NCBI RefSeq assembly: GCF_018320785.1
Contig: NC_054881.1
Span: 32,023,947 to 32,087,946, forward strand
DNA: 64,000 nucleotides
DNA from: Cheilinus undulatus
Lineage: Eukaryota > Chordata > Actinopteri > Labriformes > Labridae
Reading direction: 5' to 3'
A program made the translations under genes and the position numbers. Below, piece after piece: positions 1 through 11,321 of the stretch (the first letter of the stretch is position 1; each line of letters starts with the position of its first letter). The notes under the pieces were generated by a model, which ran no database searches, had not been told where the DNA came from, and worked only from the letters and a program-made list of their open reading frames with translations.

Positions 1-3000
1 TAAGTGATCATGCACTGATTAAATTATCTTTATCAGAATTATATTTACTGCCTCTATAATACATTAAATTGTCACACTGAGGATTAAAAATTCCTCATTG
101 ACCTCTTTCACAGTGTGCTGCAGCTGGAGGCACCGTGGTCCTGATACAGATTTCCCCCACAGTGTTCTTCTTTGTTCTTTTGCTGATTGATAAAAACATT
201 CCCTTACAGTACACTCAGGGACAAACACGCTCTGAGTATTCCCTCTGACTTCTGGCTCTATGAATGGAACAATTTGGAAGATATTGAGCGTGAATAAACA
301 AGGCTGAGCCGCTGGGTGGGTGATTTACAGAGCAGCATGGTTGTGTTTAATGTGTGAACAGACATCGCCCCGGGGTGCTGTGCACAGTGAGATAACAGCA
401 GGAATACAGTGAGGCGACTTTAACAGTAAGTACAAACACAGTGAGCGGCCCCCAGGGAAACTACTGTAGTACTGGTTTACTCACAGACCGCCTGCTGAGC
501 CCTCATCCTCTGGGGATTGTAGTCACTTTAATCCTGGACCGTCTTATTATAGCCACACTCTATTTTTACCTTACCTTAATGTGCATTTACTTCACTTAGA
601 CATCATCTTTGTCCTTGCTTCTACTTTGCTGTCACTGTGATATTCAAATAAAATCAACACCCCTCACAGCACAAAAAAGGATCTCATCTGGAGCAGATCT
701 AACTTTAAACTGACTCTAGAGCTGAAGTTATTAACCATTTATTCACTCTGCAAATTTAATTAAAAAAAAAAAACAAAAATGCCAGAATGTTTTTCCTTAA
801 TCTATATAATAATCATTTAATTTAATAATTTATGTTATTGATAGAGCAAAAACAGCTGAAATTATATGATTCCAGTTTCACAAGTTTGAAAATGTACTAG
901 CTTTCTTTGACTATTATTTTTTGCAGTTGCAAGTATCGATTAAATTGAATTAAATGATTGTTTTCTAATTATTCAAAAGTCCAAAAATATTCAGAAAAAT
1001 GTTCCTCAAAAGTTTAAGCCCAAGAGAAATTTTTGACCCACAGTGTAAACTACATTTTCTAGTTACAGTATGTTTTAATATCTATTAGCTTCTAAATAGA
1101 ACCAGGGGTCTGGATTCTCAGGTATTCTGGTTTGTATTTGTACTTAATTTGAAGTCCAGCTTGTACTGACCAATTATATTGGAGTATGCCTTGGTGTCTG
1201 CAGGAGAATCAGTCTGTGTGCAAAGCAAAAAAAAAAAACAGGCGGTGCTTTATCTGTGCTTATAACATACTGACTCCCATTGATGTGTTCTTACAGTGAT
1301 TTACTCGTCTCTATGAACAGATACCTTTATAAAAATGTGGATAACGATCCACTATAGATCAAACATTTCAACTTGAGACACAAAACTGCTTGAGAAACAA
1401 TTAATCTGGCCTCCATTCAAAAATTAAAATGTTTTAAAAGTTGATTTTATTTCTCCTCTAGACAAGGCTGGATACAAATTGTATTTTGATGTTGTGTCTG
1501 CAACCAGAAGAACTGCAAAAAAATCACAAGACAATCAGTCTCTTTTGAGACTTTCTATCCTTGAGATGAGACTCCCAGAAGCAGTGCATAGCATACTCTG
1601 GAATGTATGGACAAAGATATGATCCCGTTTACACTGCAGACATAAATGCCACATGCAAAAAGAAGTCTTGCCTGGAAGTTGTTCAACACAAACAGCTAGC
1701 TTTACTGGAATGATACTGGGTTTTTTTTTGTTACCAAAAATGTGTAAAATAATGGTATTTTAATTTCATATAAAACCTACAGTGTGCCTTGGATTGCTTT
1801 TTGAAGGACAGTTGCTTTTTTTCTATTTTTTACTATGAATTTTTGAAATAAATCTTCACAAGATTAAGTGCATCTTAAGTTCACTGCAAAAGATTGAAGT
1901 GCACGGGATTTTGTTTAGGCAGCAGAATATTATTAGCCTAAAAGTTGAGCATTATATTGACTTGAAATTTTTGGTGAACCTTAAGAAAACAGCAGTGAAT
2001 CTTCTCTTACATTGACTGGAGTGTTTGGGGAACGCTGCATGTCGCATGTGTTTGAATGGCACAAAAGATTTTGTGAAGACAGAAAGGATGTCGAGATGAG
2101 CAATGTTCTGAGTGTCCATGCACATGAAAAACACTTCAAACATTCAACAAATCGAAAAAAAATCAAACATATTGATTGATGATTCAGTGTAAGAATGAGA
2201 GCAGAAATGGTCTCCATTGATAAAGAGAGAGACAATTTGGCAAATTTTGGATTAAAATTTGATCATGATAAAAAACTATGCCAGGTCTATCAAGTGATAA
2301 TTGCTAAAGGGTTCCAACTTTGCAGTTTGTTAAACCAAGAAACAGCAAATGTGAAAAATTCTTTGGCTAAAAAATCTAACCAATGACTGAAACCCTTGAA
2401 CTTTAAGCTGTAAGTAGAACAACTTTAACTTTAGACTTTTTTAGTCTACAAGCAAAGTAGTTAGCTTTTAATCATTTGTGTTTCTTATTTTAGACAAAAA
2501 TTTTAGTCAATTTATTGTACGGATAAGAGTTTCTCTAATCAAGCTTTATAATAACTTCAATGCCACACCTTAAATCTTTGTTCAGGTTTAGCTGCATGCA
2601 TCAGAACTACGGTGAAAAAAGCTGTGAGTCACGGTAACTCCAAACCAGGTGGCTAACTCATGGAAGTCCATCCATATTTGATGAGAGCTGCTGTGAGTAA
2701 ATCTCTGCCTGTGCAGCTGACCCGACTCCATCTGGTCCACACAAACCAGTCAGCTCCACCAGAACCACACCCATCATGTTGAAGATGCATGGATGAAACT
2801 CTCAAAATCCCCATTAGCTGTAAACTCTCTGTTTGATTGGCCCATGCAGAAAGGATCAGCACACTGTGAGTTCCTTTGTCAGCCTTTCCTGCGCTGATTT
2901 TATTCAATTTAAACTCATTTCCTCTGCAGCCTCTGTTCGGGTTAATAATCTCATCTACTCCTCTTGAGTCTGCACAGCCAGGAAGCGGGTAGAGAGGTGG

Positions 3001-3689
3001 AACTATTCTGAATAATGACATCCAAGAAGTACAATCTCTTTCCAGCAAGTCTTCAGCTTAACTTAAAAAAAATCAAGACATAAATCCCGTCTCTGACCCC
3101 TTTCTCTCATGCAACGGTAAAGAATAGGACGTTTATCTATTTAGGTCTTACTTAATCACCGCAGGGACTACAACCCTCCTCCTAATCCTCTGATCACGCC
3201 TCCTCCTCCTCCTGCTCTCTCCTGAGGGCTGAGCAGAGAGTGAATCACCTGAGAAGCTTCATGTTTCCACCATAGCCACTAATCATATCAACACCATACT
3301 CCAAAAAATGCTGTAAATTATCATCAGCTGTGAAATCATTCAACTTATTAACCATGAAAATATGTAACAGCCCCAAAGGGATTTAAATATGAGAAAGTTT
3401 GTGGAAAAGAAAAACTGGATTGTTCTTGTTCTGAATTATTACCTCCATTTGTAATGTACTGCAAACATCATTTAGAAAATCCTATTTTAAAATCAGTAAC
3501 AGAATCAGCTTTACTGGTTGCAAGATGTGCAGTGGGTGCAAGAATGCTGACTAGACCTGATCAAAAGTTTAAATTATGCAAGGGTGGGCAGCATTACATG
3601 AGGTTGATAAGATAATTCAAGATAACTGATTAGTGCAAATGTGCATACGAGGTGAGGCATTTTACTACAGTGCAATATCATATCTATAA
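1..3689. other. dpysl2 intron, no gene seen
   Basis: AT-rich intron sequence downstream of the short first exon. I looked on the minus strand for exon 2 (SDRLLIKGG type) and did not find it. The small open frames at 1952-2386 and 2653-3048 show no family resemblance and lack splice context. Confidence 0.6.
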
Positions 3690-3813
3690 ACTGTTGAGTG
3701 ATCATCAGAATGACTCTCTGAGTGTTAAGTGGTCATCAGAGTGACTCTGTGACTGTTCGGTGGTCTTCAGAGTGACTCTGTGACTGTTAGGTGGTCTTTG
3801 GAGTAACTTTGTG
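3690..3813. repeat. 31-bp tandem repeat, four copies
   Basis: Four consecutive 31-base units, each starting ACTGTT or AGTGTT and ending in an ACTCTGTG-like block (for example CAGAGTGACTCTGTG). The middle units are the most similar. The sequence just before (3490-3690), with scattered GTGCAA-type words, looks like the tail of an interspersed repeat. Confidence 0.85.
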
Positions 3814-5446
3814 TAGTAGGTCATATTATTATGTCTTTTCTAAGTAGGTTGTATAATATGGCTACATCTACTCATTATTTCGCTGTTTGAGTTATCTTTC
3901 CCTTACCCCCCTACACATTTTGTTCTCCAATAGTATAAAAAAGTTAAAGTGTATTTAAGATAGCTTTTTAATATATTTTCTGACTAAAAGTCTCCGCTTA
4001 CAATGATATAAATGTTGGATAAGCTAAAAATCAAATGGCAGAAAAAGCAATCAGTCGTTAGAATTGCATTGAAGTAATTTTGAACCTATCCTTGGTGAAC
4101 AAATCCCTCATGAAAAACAGATATTCCAGCCAACACCGGTGTTATTCTGAGATCTTTTGATATAAAGTGAGAATGATTTCTAGCCTGTTTGATGTGCAGG
4201 CCTGCAGGACAAATTGTTCAGATGTGCACACCAGTTCTGGGAGTGTCCACCACCCACAGTTACCCAGAACATGCTTCCCTGAGTGGATCCAGAGAGACGC
4301 TTGCAGACATATAACTCAGGAAGCCTGCATAAATATCGACACTGTGGTGCTTTGCTGTGTCCAGCTTGGAATGAATTAAATCAGCTTTGTTTGTCCTGTT
4401 TTTAAGATGTGCAGCAGATGTAGGGTGGAGGGGCGTGTGACTAAGTATTAAAAACTTTGGATTCAAAAAGTAATAATTTAATGATTTCACTTGATATCAT
4501 TTGCCATGAACTACTTTCATTTTCTCATTTGAGCTTGTAAAAACTGCTTATAATGTGTTCTTATGAGCTTCCACTGGGACTAATACTAATCAGCAGTGCT
4601 GATTTGTAAGACATGCTGCTAAAATACTGTAAAATCAGTGATTTTTTATTGGTAAAAGTCATATTTATCCATGTGACATATTTGTGAGAATCTCCAAAAT
4701 TATGATCATCAATTTCTGTCATTATATTCTGTGAGTAACTTAGACTCATCACCTTATTATGCTTTCCTGGCTTGAATCATAGCTGCACTATTGATCTCTG
4801 TGGTGTAGCTTATAAACCAGGAGTTATCTACATATTTGGTTCCATGTTTGCCATCTTTGGAGCTACTAAAGTGGCTGTGAGGGACCAAATATGCTCCATT
4901 GTTATCAGAATAAATGGTATACTCATGCCAGAAGTGACAGTTCATGCCTGAAAGACACAACCACTACAGATTTTATCTACATGCACACATAACTTAATAA
5001 AATGCTATGAATTACACATACAACTCTGTCTTTTGTTCTGAGCTATTTTCTAACATTAAACTCTATTACTATTTCTAATCCATCAGACAGTAGCCTCTTT
5101 CCTGATCCACTCTGCCACTGTGCATGCATCTTCTCTTCATTACACAGCTGAGAGAGAAGCATGGAGGAAATAGGACCCACTGTCCCCTCCCTTCCTCTGG
5201 CCCCCCTCCCTTTCCCCTCCCTTTCTCTACTTTCCATTGAACCACAACCATCTACACCACCCCTCCTCAGCGATATGAATCCAGGGAAATAATCTGTGAC
5301 ACTGTAAATGTTCTCTCTGATGCTTACCCCCTGTAAAACAAAATCTAAATCAGAGTTGGGCTTCTTCACAGTGAAAAGAGAGCTGGAGGGAAAGGAAGGC
5401 AGCCGGGAAGTTAGCGTCAGAGCAGATGCAGGGAGGCATGTGCCCT
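3814..5446. other. dpysl2 intron with one unassigned open frame
   Basis: No recognised exon. The only stretch that reads like protein is on the minus strand at 4757-4947, treated separately. A C/T-rich block occurs at 5180-5240. Confidence 0.5.
4757..4947 (-). other. unrecognised protein-like open frame behind a splice-acceptor-like site
   Basis: The frame is preceded by TGTCTTTCAG, like a 3' splice site, and reads MNCHFWHEYTIYSDNNGA, YLVPHSHFSSSKDGKHGT, KYVDNSWFISYTTEINSA, then AMIQARKA and a stop. The composition looks more protein-like than other open frames here, but I do not recognise the family and see no partner exon. It could be a chance open frame or a remnant of an unrelated gene inside the dpysl2 intron. 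Confidence 0.2.
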
Positions 5447-6732
5447 AGGGCTGGGAAATACAGAACGTTTTATAAAAAATATTCTAAAGATATTTTCAAA
5501 TGAAATGATGGGTAAAATGAGATTGTTAATATTTGTATGTGAAAGTTTATGTTGCATTACAATAAAATGTCTCCTGACTTCATCTGGCCATTAGTGAGTG
5601 CAGTATTGAATGCATTAATCTGACAAAGCAAAACTGATGCTAAGCTTCAGACTGTTTACAATAAAAACCACTATCAGCAATGTGCTTTTGATGACAGCTC
5701 AAATGCATATTATTTTCTTTATTTGTTTATTTCTTTATAATTTAAATGAATTTCCATTAATTAATCACATGGGTGAAAATAGGGTTCAGAAGTAATGATC
5801 CTCTCAAATTTTAAAAAATGCTTTTGATCAGAGCTCAGCAGGCTGGCTCTGTACCAGAGCAGAAAGACAGAAGTTGGGGAATAAATTTACTGTTTTCTGG
5901 CACAAATCTTTCTATTATGATGCTTTTAATGACCCATAAACCATCGTGACTGATAGATTTGGGAAATTTACCTCACAATGAACAAAACCATGGCACGTAA
6001 CTGGCTGTTTACTTTCAATGAAGGCAGTGACATCAGCTACAAACAGACTGTATTTAGATTAACTGCTATGGGATTTGATATCGTTGTAGGCTGTAGGGAA
6101 GGGGTAATTCCCATCAGGACTGGTGATGTCATGGGCTCCTTTATCAGGTGTGTTAAGACACAAATTTTGGATTTCACTTTACAGGGACTTGAATAATAAG
6201 TTAATTTTTAAATCACCTGACAGTAATATTTCTTTTATCTCATCTATGAACATTGCCATTAGTACAAATGAAGTGAAACTGATACTTTTTAATACCAAGG
6301 CAACAAAAATATAAGCCCTACACACCCAGTAAAGACCCATTTGTTGTTCTAAATTGTCAAAATTCTAGACAAACTCCAGCACAGAATCTACACTGCATAG
6401 ATATCTTGACATTTGGAAAAGCTGCTGGAACTATAAGGATCAAGGGTTTCCCTTATCCCACACCATTTCTACCCACTTTTGCAAAAGTTGCCAAAGTGTT
6501 TGTGCATTTTATGGAAAATGTTTTTAAAGTATTGGAAATTTTGTTTGCTTTAATTTACATAAATGGTATCAAATATGTATCAACATTCAATTTCAATTAG
6601 AAAAATCAAAATTTCTAATTCTGGTATTGTGAGGCCATTCGTTACTTCTTTAATTTAAAAAAATCCATATTTTCATCATGTAGTGCCATTCAAATGTGTA
6701 GACGTGATTTTGGTCCATATCGCCCAGCCCTA
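5447..6732. mobile_element. 1.3 kb inverted-repeat DNA transposon, TIR TAGGGCTGGG, nonautonomous
   Basis: The left end reads TAGGGCTGGGAAATA and the right end ATATCGCCCAGCCCTA, forming terminal inverted repeats. The interior has no intact transposase frame. Its middle (about 6300-6460) shares wording, such as AAGCCCTACACACCCA, with the element at 11322-13850, so both belong to one family. Flanking 8-base words match only partly, so the class (hAT-like) is tentative. Confidence 0.7.
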
Positions 6733-7231
6733 CTTTGTCCAGCAGTTGTTGTGCAGTGAAACCACACCGGCCACCAGACACACCGCCTAACAAAGACCAC
6801 CGGCGTGAAATCTCTGTCATTCAGGCAGAGCAGAGCAAAGACAAAGAGCAGAGGAGAGAGTGTGAGTGTGCAGCAGAAAGGAACACTTTGAGGTCAAGGG
6901 ATAGCTCGCTTTTACGCGGAGAGGGGCACTTGTCGCAAAGATGCTGCAAAAACCACGTTTTATAGCCTGGCGGCCTCACACGTTTATCGACACCAACGTG
7001 GGGTTGATCCGTAGAAAGCAAACTTCAAAATAAAAGCCAGGTGGTGTGCAAAAACGCATTACAAAGCACTTCTGTGCAGACTTATTCTTAAATGAGGAGT
7101 GGAGAGGCGCAGCCTCATAAACCATGCCGCCCCGGTGACATCCTGCACCCACACCCGCAGGCCCACGCTTTCAGACACCAGACTGGATTTCATCTGAGCT
7201 ACTTCAGAGTTAAAAGCATCCCAGCACTCAC

Positions 7232-7273
7232 TGTGATACGGGGGATGTTCTTCTTGCCCTGATAGCCAGACAT
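7232..7273 (-). CDS. dpysl2: dpysl2 short-isoform first exon
   Basis: Encodes MSGYQGKKNIPRIT followed directly by GTGAGT. Human CRMP2 starts MSYQGKKNIPRIT, so this copy has one extra glycine after Ser2. It is the main first exon of the gene; phase 0 at the donor matches the long-form exon 6.9 kb upstream, so both can splice to the same exon 2, beyond the left edge. The exon is too short to show as an open frame and was found by reading the strand. Confidence 0.92.
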
Positions 7274-7750
7274 CTTCGCCGGTAGTTCGTCTTGCGCTGC
7301 GCCCTGGAACCGCAATCTATGCAACGGGATGTGCGGATTACTGCTGCTCGCCGGGTCCAAACGAGGAGGATGATGATGATGATGAAGAAGAAAAAAGCCG
7401 GGAAGAACTCAGCTGATCCTTTGGGAGACCGCAAACGTAAAGAAACAAAGTGTGTCTCAGCTCCGGATCGCGTCCTGGCAGCCTCCCGGTGTCCGCCGAT
7501 GCACCAAAAGCTTTCCTTACCCAGACGGAGTCAGACAAGAGGGGAAGGGAGGGAGGGACCACTCGCGAGCCTCTTCCCCATAAAAGAACCTTACGGAGCA
7601 TGCGCAGAGCCTCGCCCTGCTCCATTGACAGGAGAGCGCCACTAATGCCATCAATTGCTCTCCGTGGATTAGAGAAGGCAGAGAGTGCAGCAAGTGAACA
7701 AACGAAGGAACAGCCAGCAGCCATCTTAACTCCCCTCTCTTCTCCTGTTC
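7274..7750 (-). promoter_or_regulatory. dpysl2: dpysl2 short-isoform 5' UTR and promoter, CpG-rich
   Basis: GC content and CpG density rise sharply immediately upstream of the short first exon and fall again beyond about 7.75 kb; CpG-rich sequence also continues downstream of the exon to about 6.9 kb. Includes a GAT/GAA trinucleotide run at about 7368-7396. No TATA box is convincing. The overlapping open frames on both strands here are a by-product of base composition. Confidence 0.6.
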
Positions 7751-8689
7751 TCTCTTTTAAATCTCTTTTTTCTTTAAAACAACTATAGCAACATAATCCA
7801 GTAAGTCTGACATAAATTATTCATGATATGCAGGAGAGGCAGAGCTGTGACAGGACAGTTAGATTTAAAGCAACACAGCCTTTCCACCTGAATAGTAGTT
7901 TGAAAGTTGATCCAACAGTACGATATGTTTCACCAGAGAGTAAAGGGTCTACCCCATTTCCACACAGTGTTAGGATTACCAAGAAACTCGGGCGGTGGGC
8001 AATGGTTCTCCTGTTCACACACCACCCCTCAGCTAAAAAGAAGCCAGTGAGCCTGGCTCAGAAACAGAAGAGGACAGTGACAGAGGATGGTAGAGTAAAA
8101 GAGAGAGACAAAACAAGAAACAGGACAAAACACAAAAATCCAGTGGCAGAGTCTTTGCCCCAGCAGCCATCATTTATAACAGACTGTGATGTAACATAAG
8201 GGCACTGGTGGATTTAGGATGTTAGAGGGGCAGGGGCAAAAATAATAATAAAAAGAGCACTTCTGTATGTACTGATGCACATTAGCACACAGAAAGTTGC
8301 CACACATTTATAGTAAAACTCTGGTTAAGATAAAAAATAATTCTATTATGTGACTATACCTACCTCAGTGATAAAACATCAGATGATTTCTGCACTGTTT
8401 AACCATTTATTTTCCAAAGACACACCAATGTCTTTATACTGTGGGGCATATGGCACTTCTTATCAATGAATTATGGCCCAAATTTCTTCAGTTTTTCAAT
8501 CAAAACCAAGAGACAGAATAAAAGCACATCAAAGGCTTTCAGCCACACATTGTTTCCCTAGCACACATGTACAACTTCCCAAAAATAGCTCTACAACTTG
8601 GGTCCCGACCCACCAGTTGAGAACCATGGCTCTAGAATGCTCTTTATCAGGTTTTGACCACTATGAGAGCACCCTTCATTGCATATTAT
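7751..8689. other. interval between dpysl2 promoters, repeat fragments
   Basis: No exon recognised. 8580-8636 (GGGTCCCGACCCACCAGTTG and following) is the inverted counterpart of a common fish repeat end also present at 16757-16805 (CTCAACTGGTGGGTTGAGAC). A fragment near 8204-8240 looks like another transposon end. Confidence 0.45.
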
Positions 8690-9870
8690 CCACTGGAAGG
8701 TCCCCTTTAAGGCAAATTTATTACATTTTGGGTTTAAAATAGGGCACTTCCTCAAATTTTGTTCACTTAAAGAACACCATAGGTGGCACTTGACAAATTT
8801 TGTCTACTAAGAGGACACCTTAGAGGGAACTTTTTCACATTTTTCTGAATTAAATTGGTACTTTGTCAAATTTTGTGTCCTAAGAGGGCAGCCTTTTAGC
8901 TTAAAGGGCACCATAGTGGGCATTTTGTCACATTTTGTCCATTAAAGAAAGCAGCCAATAGGGCAACTAACAAATTTTGTCTTCCCTAGATGGTACCTAA
9001 CCTTGCAAGGCAGATGGATACGCTGTTTCTCACTGGCGAATCCATCTTGCAAAGCTCCCGTCTGAACTGTTTGGGCCTGGTTAGAAAGTGACAAGACCAA
9101 TCAGCGATGAGGGGCAGTACTTTCGGGCGTGGTAGAGTCGTGACATAAGCGGTTTTCCAGATGGATGTGTGAAACAAATCTGGCTTGTCAGGTTAGATGG
9201 CACACAAGAGAGAACTTTTTCACATTGTGTTCCCATAAAGGACAAATGTTCAGAATTGTCTCCTAAAAAAGCTGCATAGAGGGCATTTTCTCAAATGTTG
9301 TTTGCAAAGTGCCCACCAAAGTGGGCACTTTGTCACATTTGGTCCACTTAGAAGGCAGCATAGAGGGACCTTTTCCACATTTTGCTCCCTTAAGGTGCAC
9401 TTTGTACATGTTTGTCCCCTAAGATGGCAGGCTTGAGGGCACCTGCTTAAATTTCTTTTTCCAAAAGACACCATATTGGGCACTTTCTTACATTTTATCC
9501 ACTTTGAAAGCAGCCTAGAGGGCAATTGACAAATTTTTGTCTATGCCCCCTGAAAGAGCACCTTTTCAAATTTTGTCTCAAAAGAGGGCAGCCTAGAAGG
9601 CACTTGACAAATTTTTTCTTCTAAGAAAGCACCCTTGAGGGAACTTCTCCACATTTTGCTCCCTTAAAGGGCACTATGTCCATGTTTGCCCCCTATGAGG
9701 GCAGCCTAAAGGGCACTTGACAAATTTTGTCTAAGTAGAAGGCCCCCTAGAGGAAACTTTTTCACACTGTGCTCCCTTAAAGGGCACTTTGTCCATTTTT
9801 TCTGCTTAGAGGGCACACATTTTCTTCACTTAAAGAGCACCAGAGGGGGCATAATTGCACTGGCCTCTTG
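8690..9870. repeat. degenerate tandem array of 30-43 bp units with about 113 bp higher-order period
   Basis: More than twenty units begin GGGCACTT, GGGAACTT or GGCACTTG and run into CAAATTTTGTC or CACATTTTG words. Three unit types recur in the same order: GGCACTTGACAAATTTTGTC (about 41), GGGAACTTTTTCACATTTTG (about 30) and GGGCACTTTGTCCATGTTTG (about 42), which makes a period of about 113 bases. The order is visible at 8780-8900, 9320-9440, 9600-9720 and 9710-9830. A small transposon (8997-9195) has inserted inside. Confidence 0.85.
8997..9195. mobile_element. 199-bp hAT-like MITE inside the tandem array
   Basis: The terminal inverted repeats are TAACCTTGCAAGGCAGAT (left) and, reversed, TAACCTGACAAGCCAGAT (right). 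It is flanked by GATGGTAC (8989-8996) and GATGGCAC (9196-9203), a target-site duplication matching at 7 of 8 positions, as expected of hAT-type insertion. No coding capacity. Confidence 0.82.
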
Positions 9871-9988
9871 TCACTGCTTGCTTACGTCACAACTCTGCTG
9901 TGCCCAAAAGTATTGCCCCTCGACACTGATTGGTCCTGTCACTTTATAACCAGGCCCAAATTGTTCAGATAGGAGCTTTGCAAGGTTA
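9864..9988. mobile_element. second copy of the same MITE, opposite orientation, partial
   Basis: It matches the reverse complement of the 8997-9195 element through GTATTGCCCCTC, GATTGGTCCTGTCACTTTAT, AACCAGGCCCAAA and GAGCTTTGCAAGGTTA. It abuts the far end of the tandem array. The end beyond about 9864 has diverged or been lost. Confidence 0.75.
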
Positions 9989-10062
9989 TATGGTATAAGT
10001 TCAGAATCTAGGAATATTTCAGGAGCCTTGTTCCAAAACTAAAATGAGCTTTTCCCTGTTTT

Positions 10063-10097
10063 AGTAAAGTGTACCTAATAAAGTGGCCAGTGAGAGA
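10063..10097. mobile_element. solitary Tc1-like inverted-repeat end
   Basis: GTGTACCTAATAAAGTGGCC followed by AGTGAGAG is the reverse complement of the terminal repeat seen at 17022 and 33129 (CCACTTTATTAGGTACACC). I see no partner end nearby. Confidence 0.65.
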
Positions 10098-11321
10098 AGA
10101 GGATGCCGTTTGCAGAGAATAACAAAGAAATGTTTTGATTAAATATTTCTGAGGAAAAAAAAGTACTAGAGGAACTCTCTGTTTAAGCCCTTTGCAGTTT
10201 AAAACGGTGTTTCCAATGTGACATATGTGTGAGTTTTCTATGTGTTTCTTCATAAAGTACATATTACAACAAGTGTTATGTCACCTCCTTGTACTTGTGT
10301 TTTTTTCACACACTGGATGGACACTAACCAAAATCTTGTTAAAAATATGAAATTAAGAGGAATTCATTATGGTGATGGAGAACTTTAATCCCTGTGTGTG
10401 CCAGTGCAGAAAGAACATTTTTGTTGATGAGGTATGCATAGTAATGCCAGTGAGTGGATATACTTTCATGGAGGTTTAAATCATGCATTCCTTGTTTTCC
10501 AGGGGTAGAAGTACAGGCATTGAGTACTAGAGTACTTCTTTACATATTGAAATATTTCCTTCAGTATGTAAAGATGAGCCTGATGCTCATTAGTGTACTA
10601 GTGGAGAGTTTGTGTGTGATCAGTTCAGTCTCATCTGAACCAATCAGAATACAAAGTAAATTATCTAATGATGTAAATTCATAAAGCACTACCTCAGTAA
10701 ACTATTAGTGTTAATACTTTGTTACCTTCACCACTGCAGTCTACTTGCATCACCCTTTTATGTAATTATGTCTTTTATCAAATCATGTCAGAGATACTCT
10801 TTTTAAGAGGAAATCAAGCACACATGTTAGATATGAGAGAAAGACAAGAGAGTATAAAGGGTGAGTGGTCACATCAATAATGTAACACGATATCAGGCCT
10901 CAGTGCACTACACAAAGCTTTTAACAGCATCCTGAGTGCTAAAATATAAGTAAAGGAAGCACTGGCACTCATGGTACCACAGTTAACCATGTACTAGTCT
11001 GTAAAACCCTGATAATGAGTCTGAACCAGCAGCAGAAAAGTTTTAAGATTTTCCTGCAAGTCATGCAAGTCAGAGTTGCACCGAGTCCACGCCCTGGAAT
11101 CTGCTGTAAAGCCATCTAAATGCATTAGCACAATGATGCTGCAGCCCTGCACATGCACATATGGAGTTGCAGCACTTTTTTCTTGGCAGTTTTGTCTTTC
11201 AGATTAGTTGACCAGGCTAGAGTAAGTGTTTGGCTTATGAGCACTGTAGCAATGCTTATGCAATTCACAACCTCTGCAGTGTTTTAAAAAAAGAGAGGAA
11301 AGAAACTGAAACCAAAAGCCT
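10098..11321. other. no feature seen
   Basis: AT-rich sequence between the dpysl2 promoters with no recognised exon, RNA gene or clear repeat boundary. Confidence 0.4.

Noticed and set aside
2653..3048. Minus-strand 131-residue frame in the dpysl2 intron
   Set aside because: No family resemblance, no exon-like borders, and it does not match the expected dpysl2 exon 2.
7292..7788. Several overlapping 110-130 residue open frames on both strands near the dpysl2 short promoter
   Set aside because: They are stop-poor only because the region is GC-rich, they overlap each other antisense, and none resembles a known protein.
9250..9525. Minus-strand 91-residue frame with regularly spaced Cys (KCPLWW, KCPLCS, TKCTLR), zinc-finger-like
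   Set aside because: The cysteines come from translating the GGGCAC/GTGCCC words of the tandem array at its 30-43 base period. There are no paired histidines and the frame has no start or promoter context.
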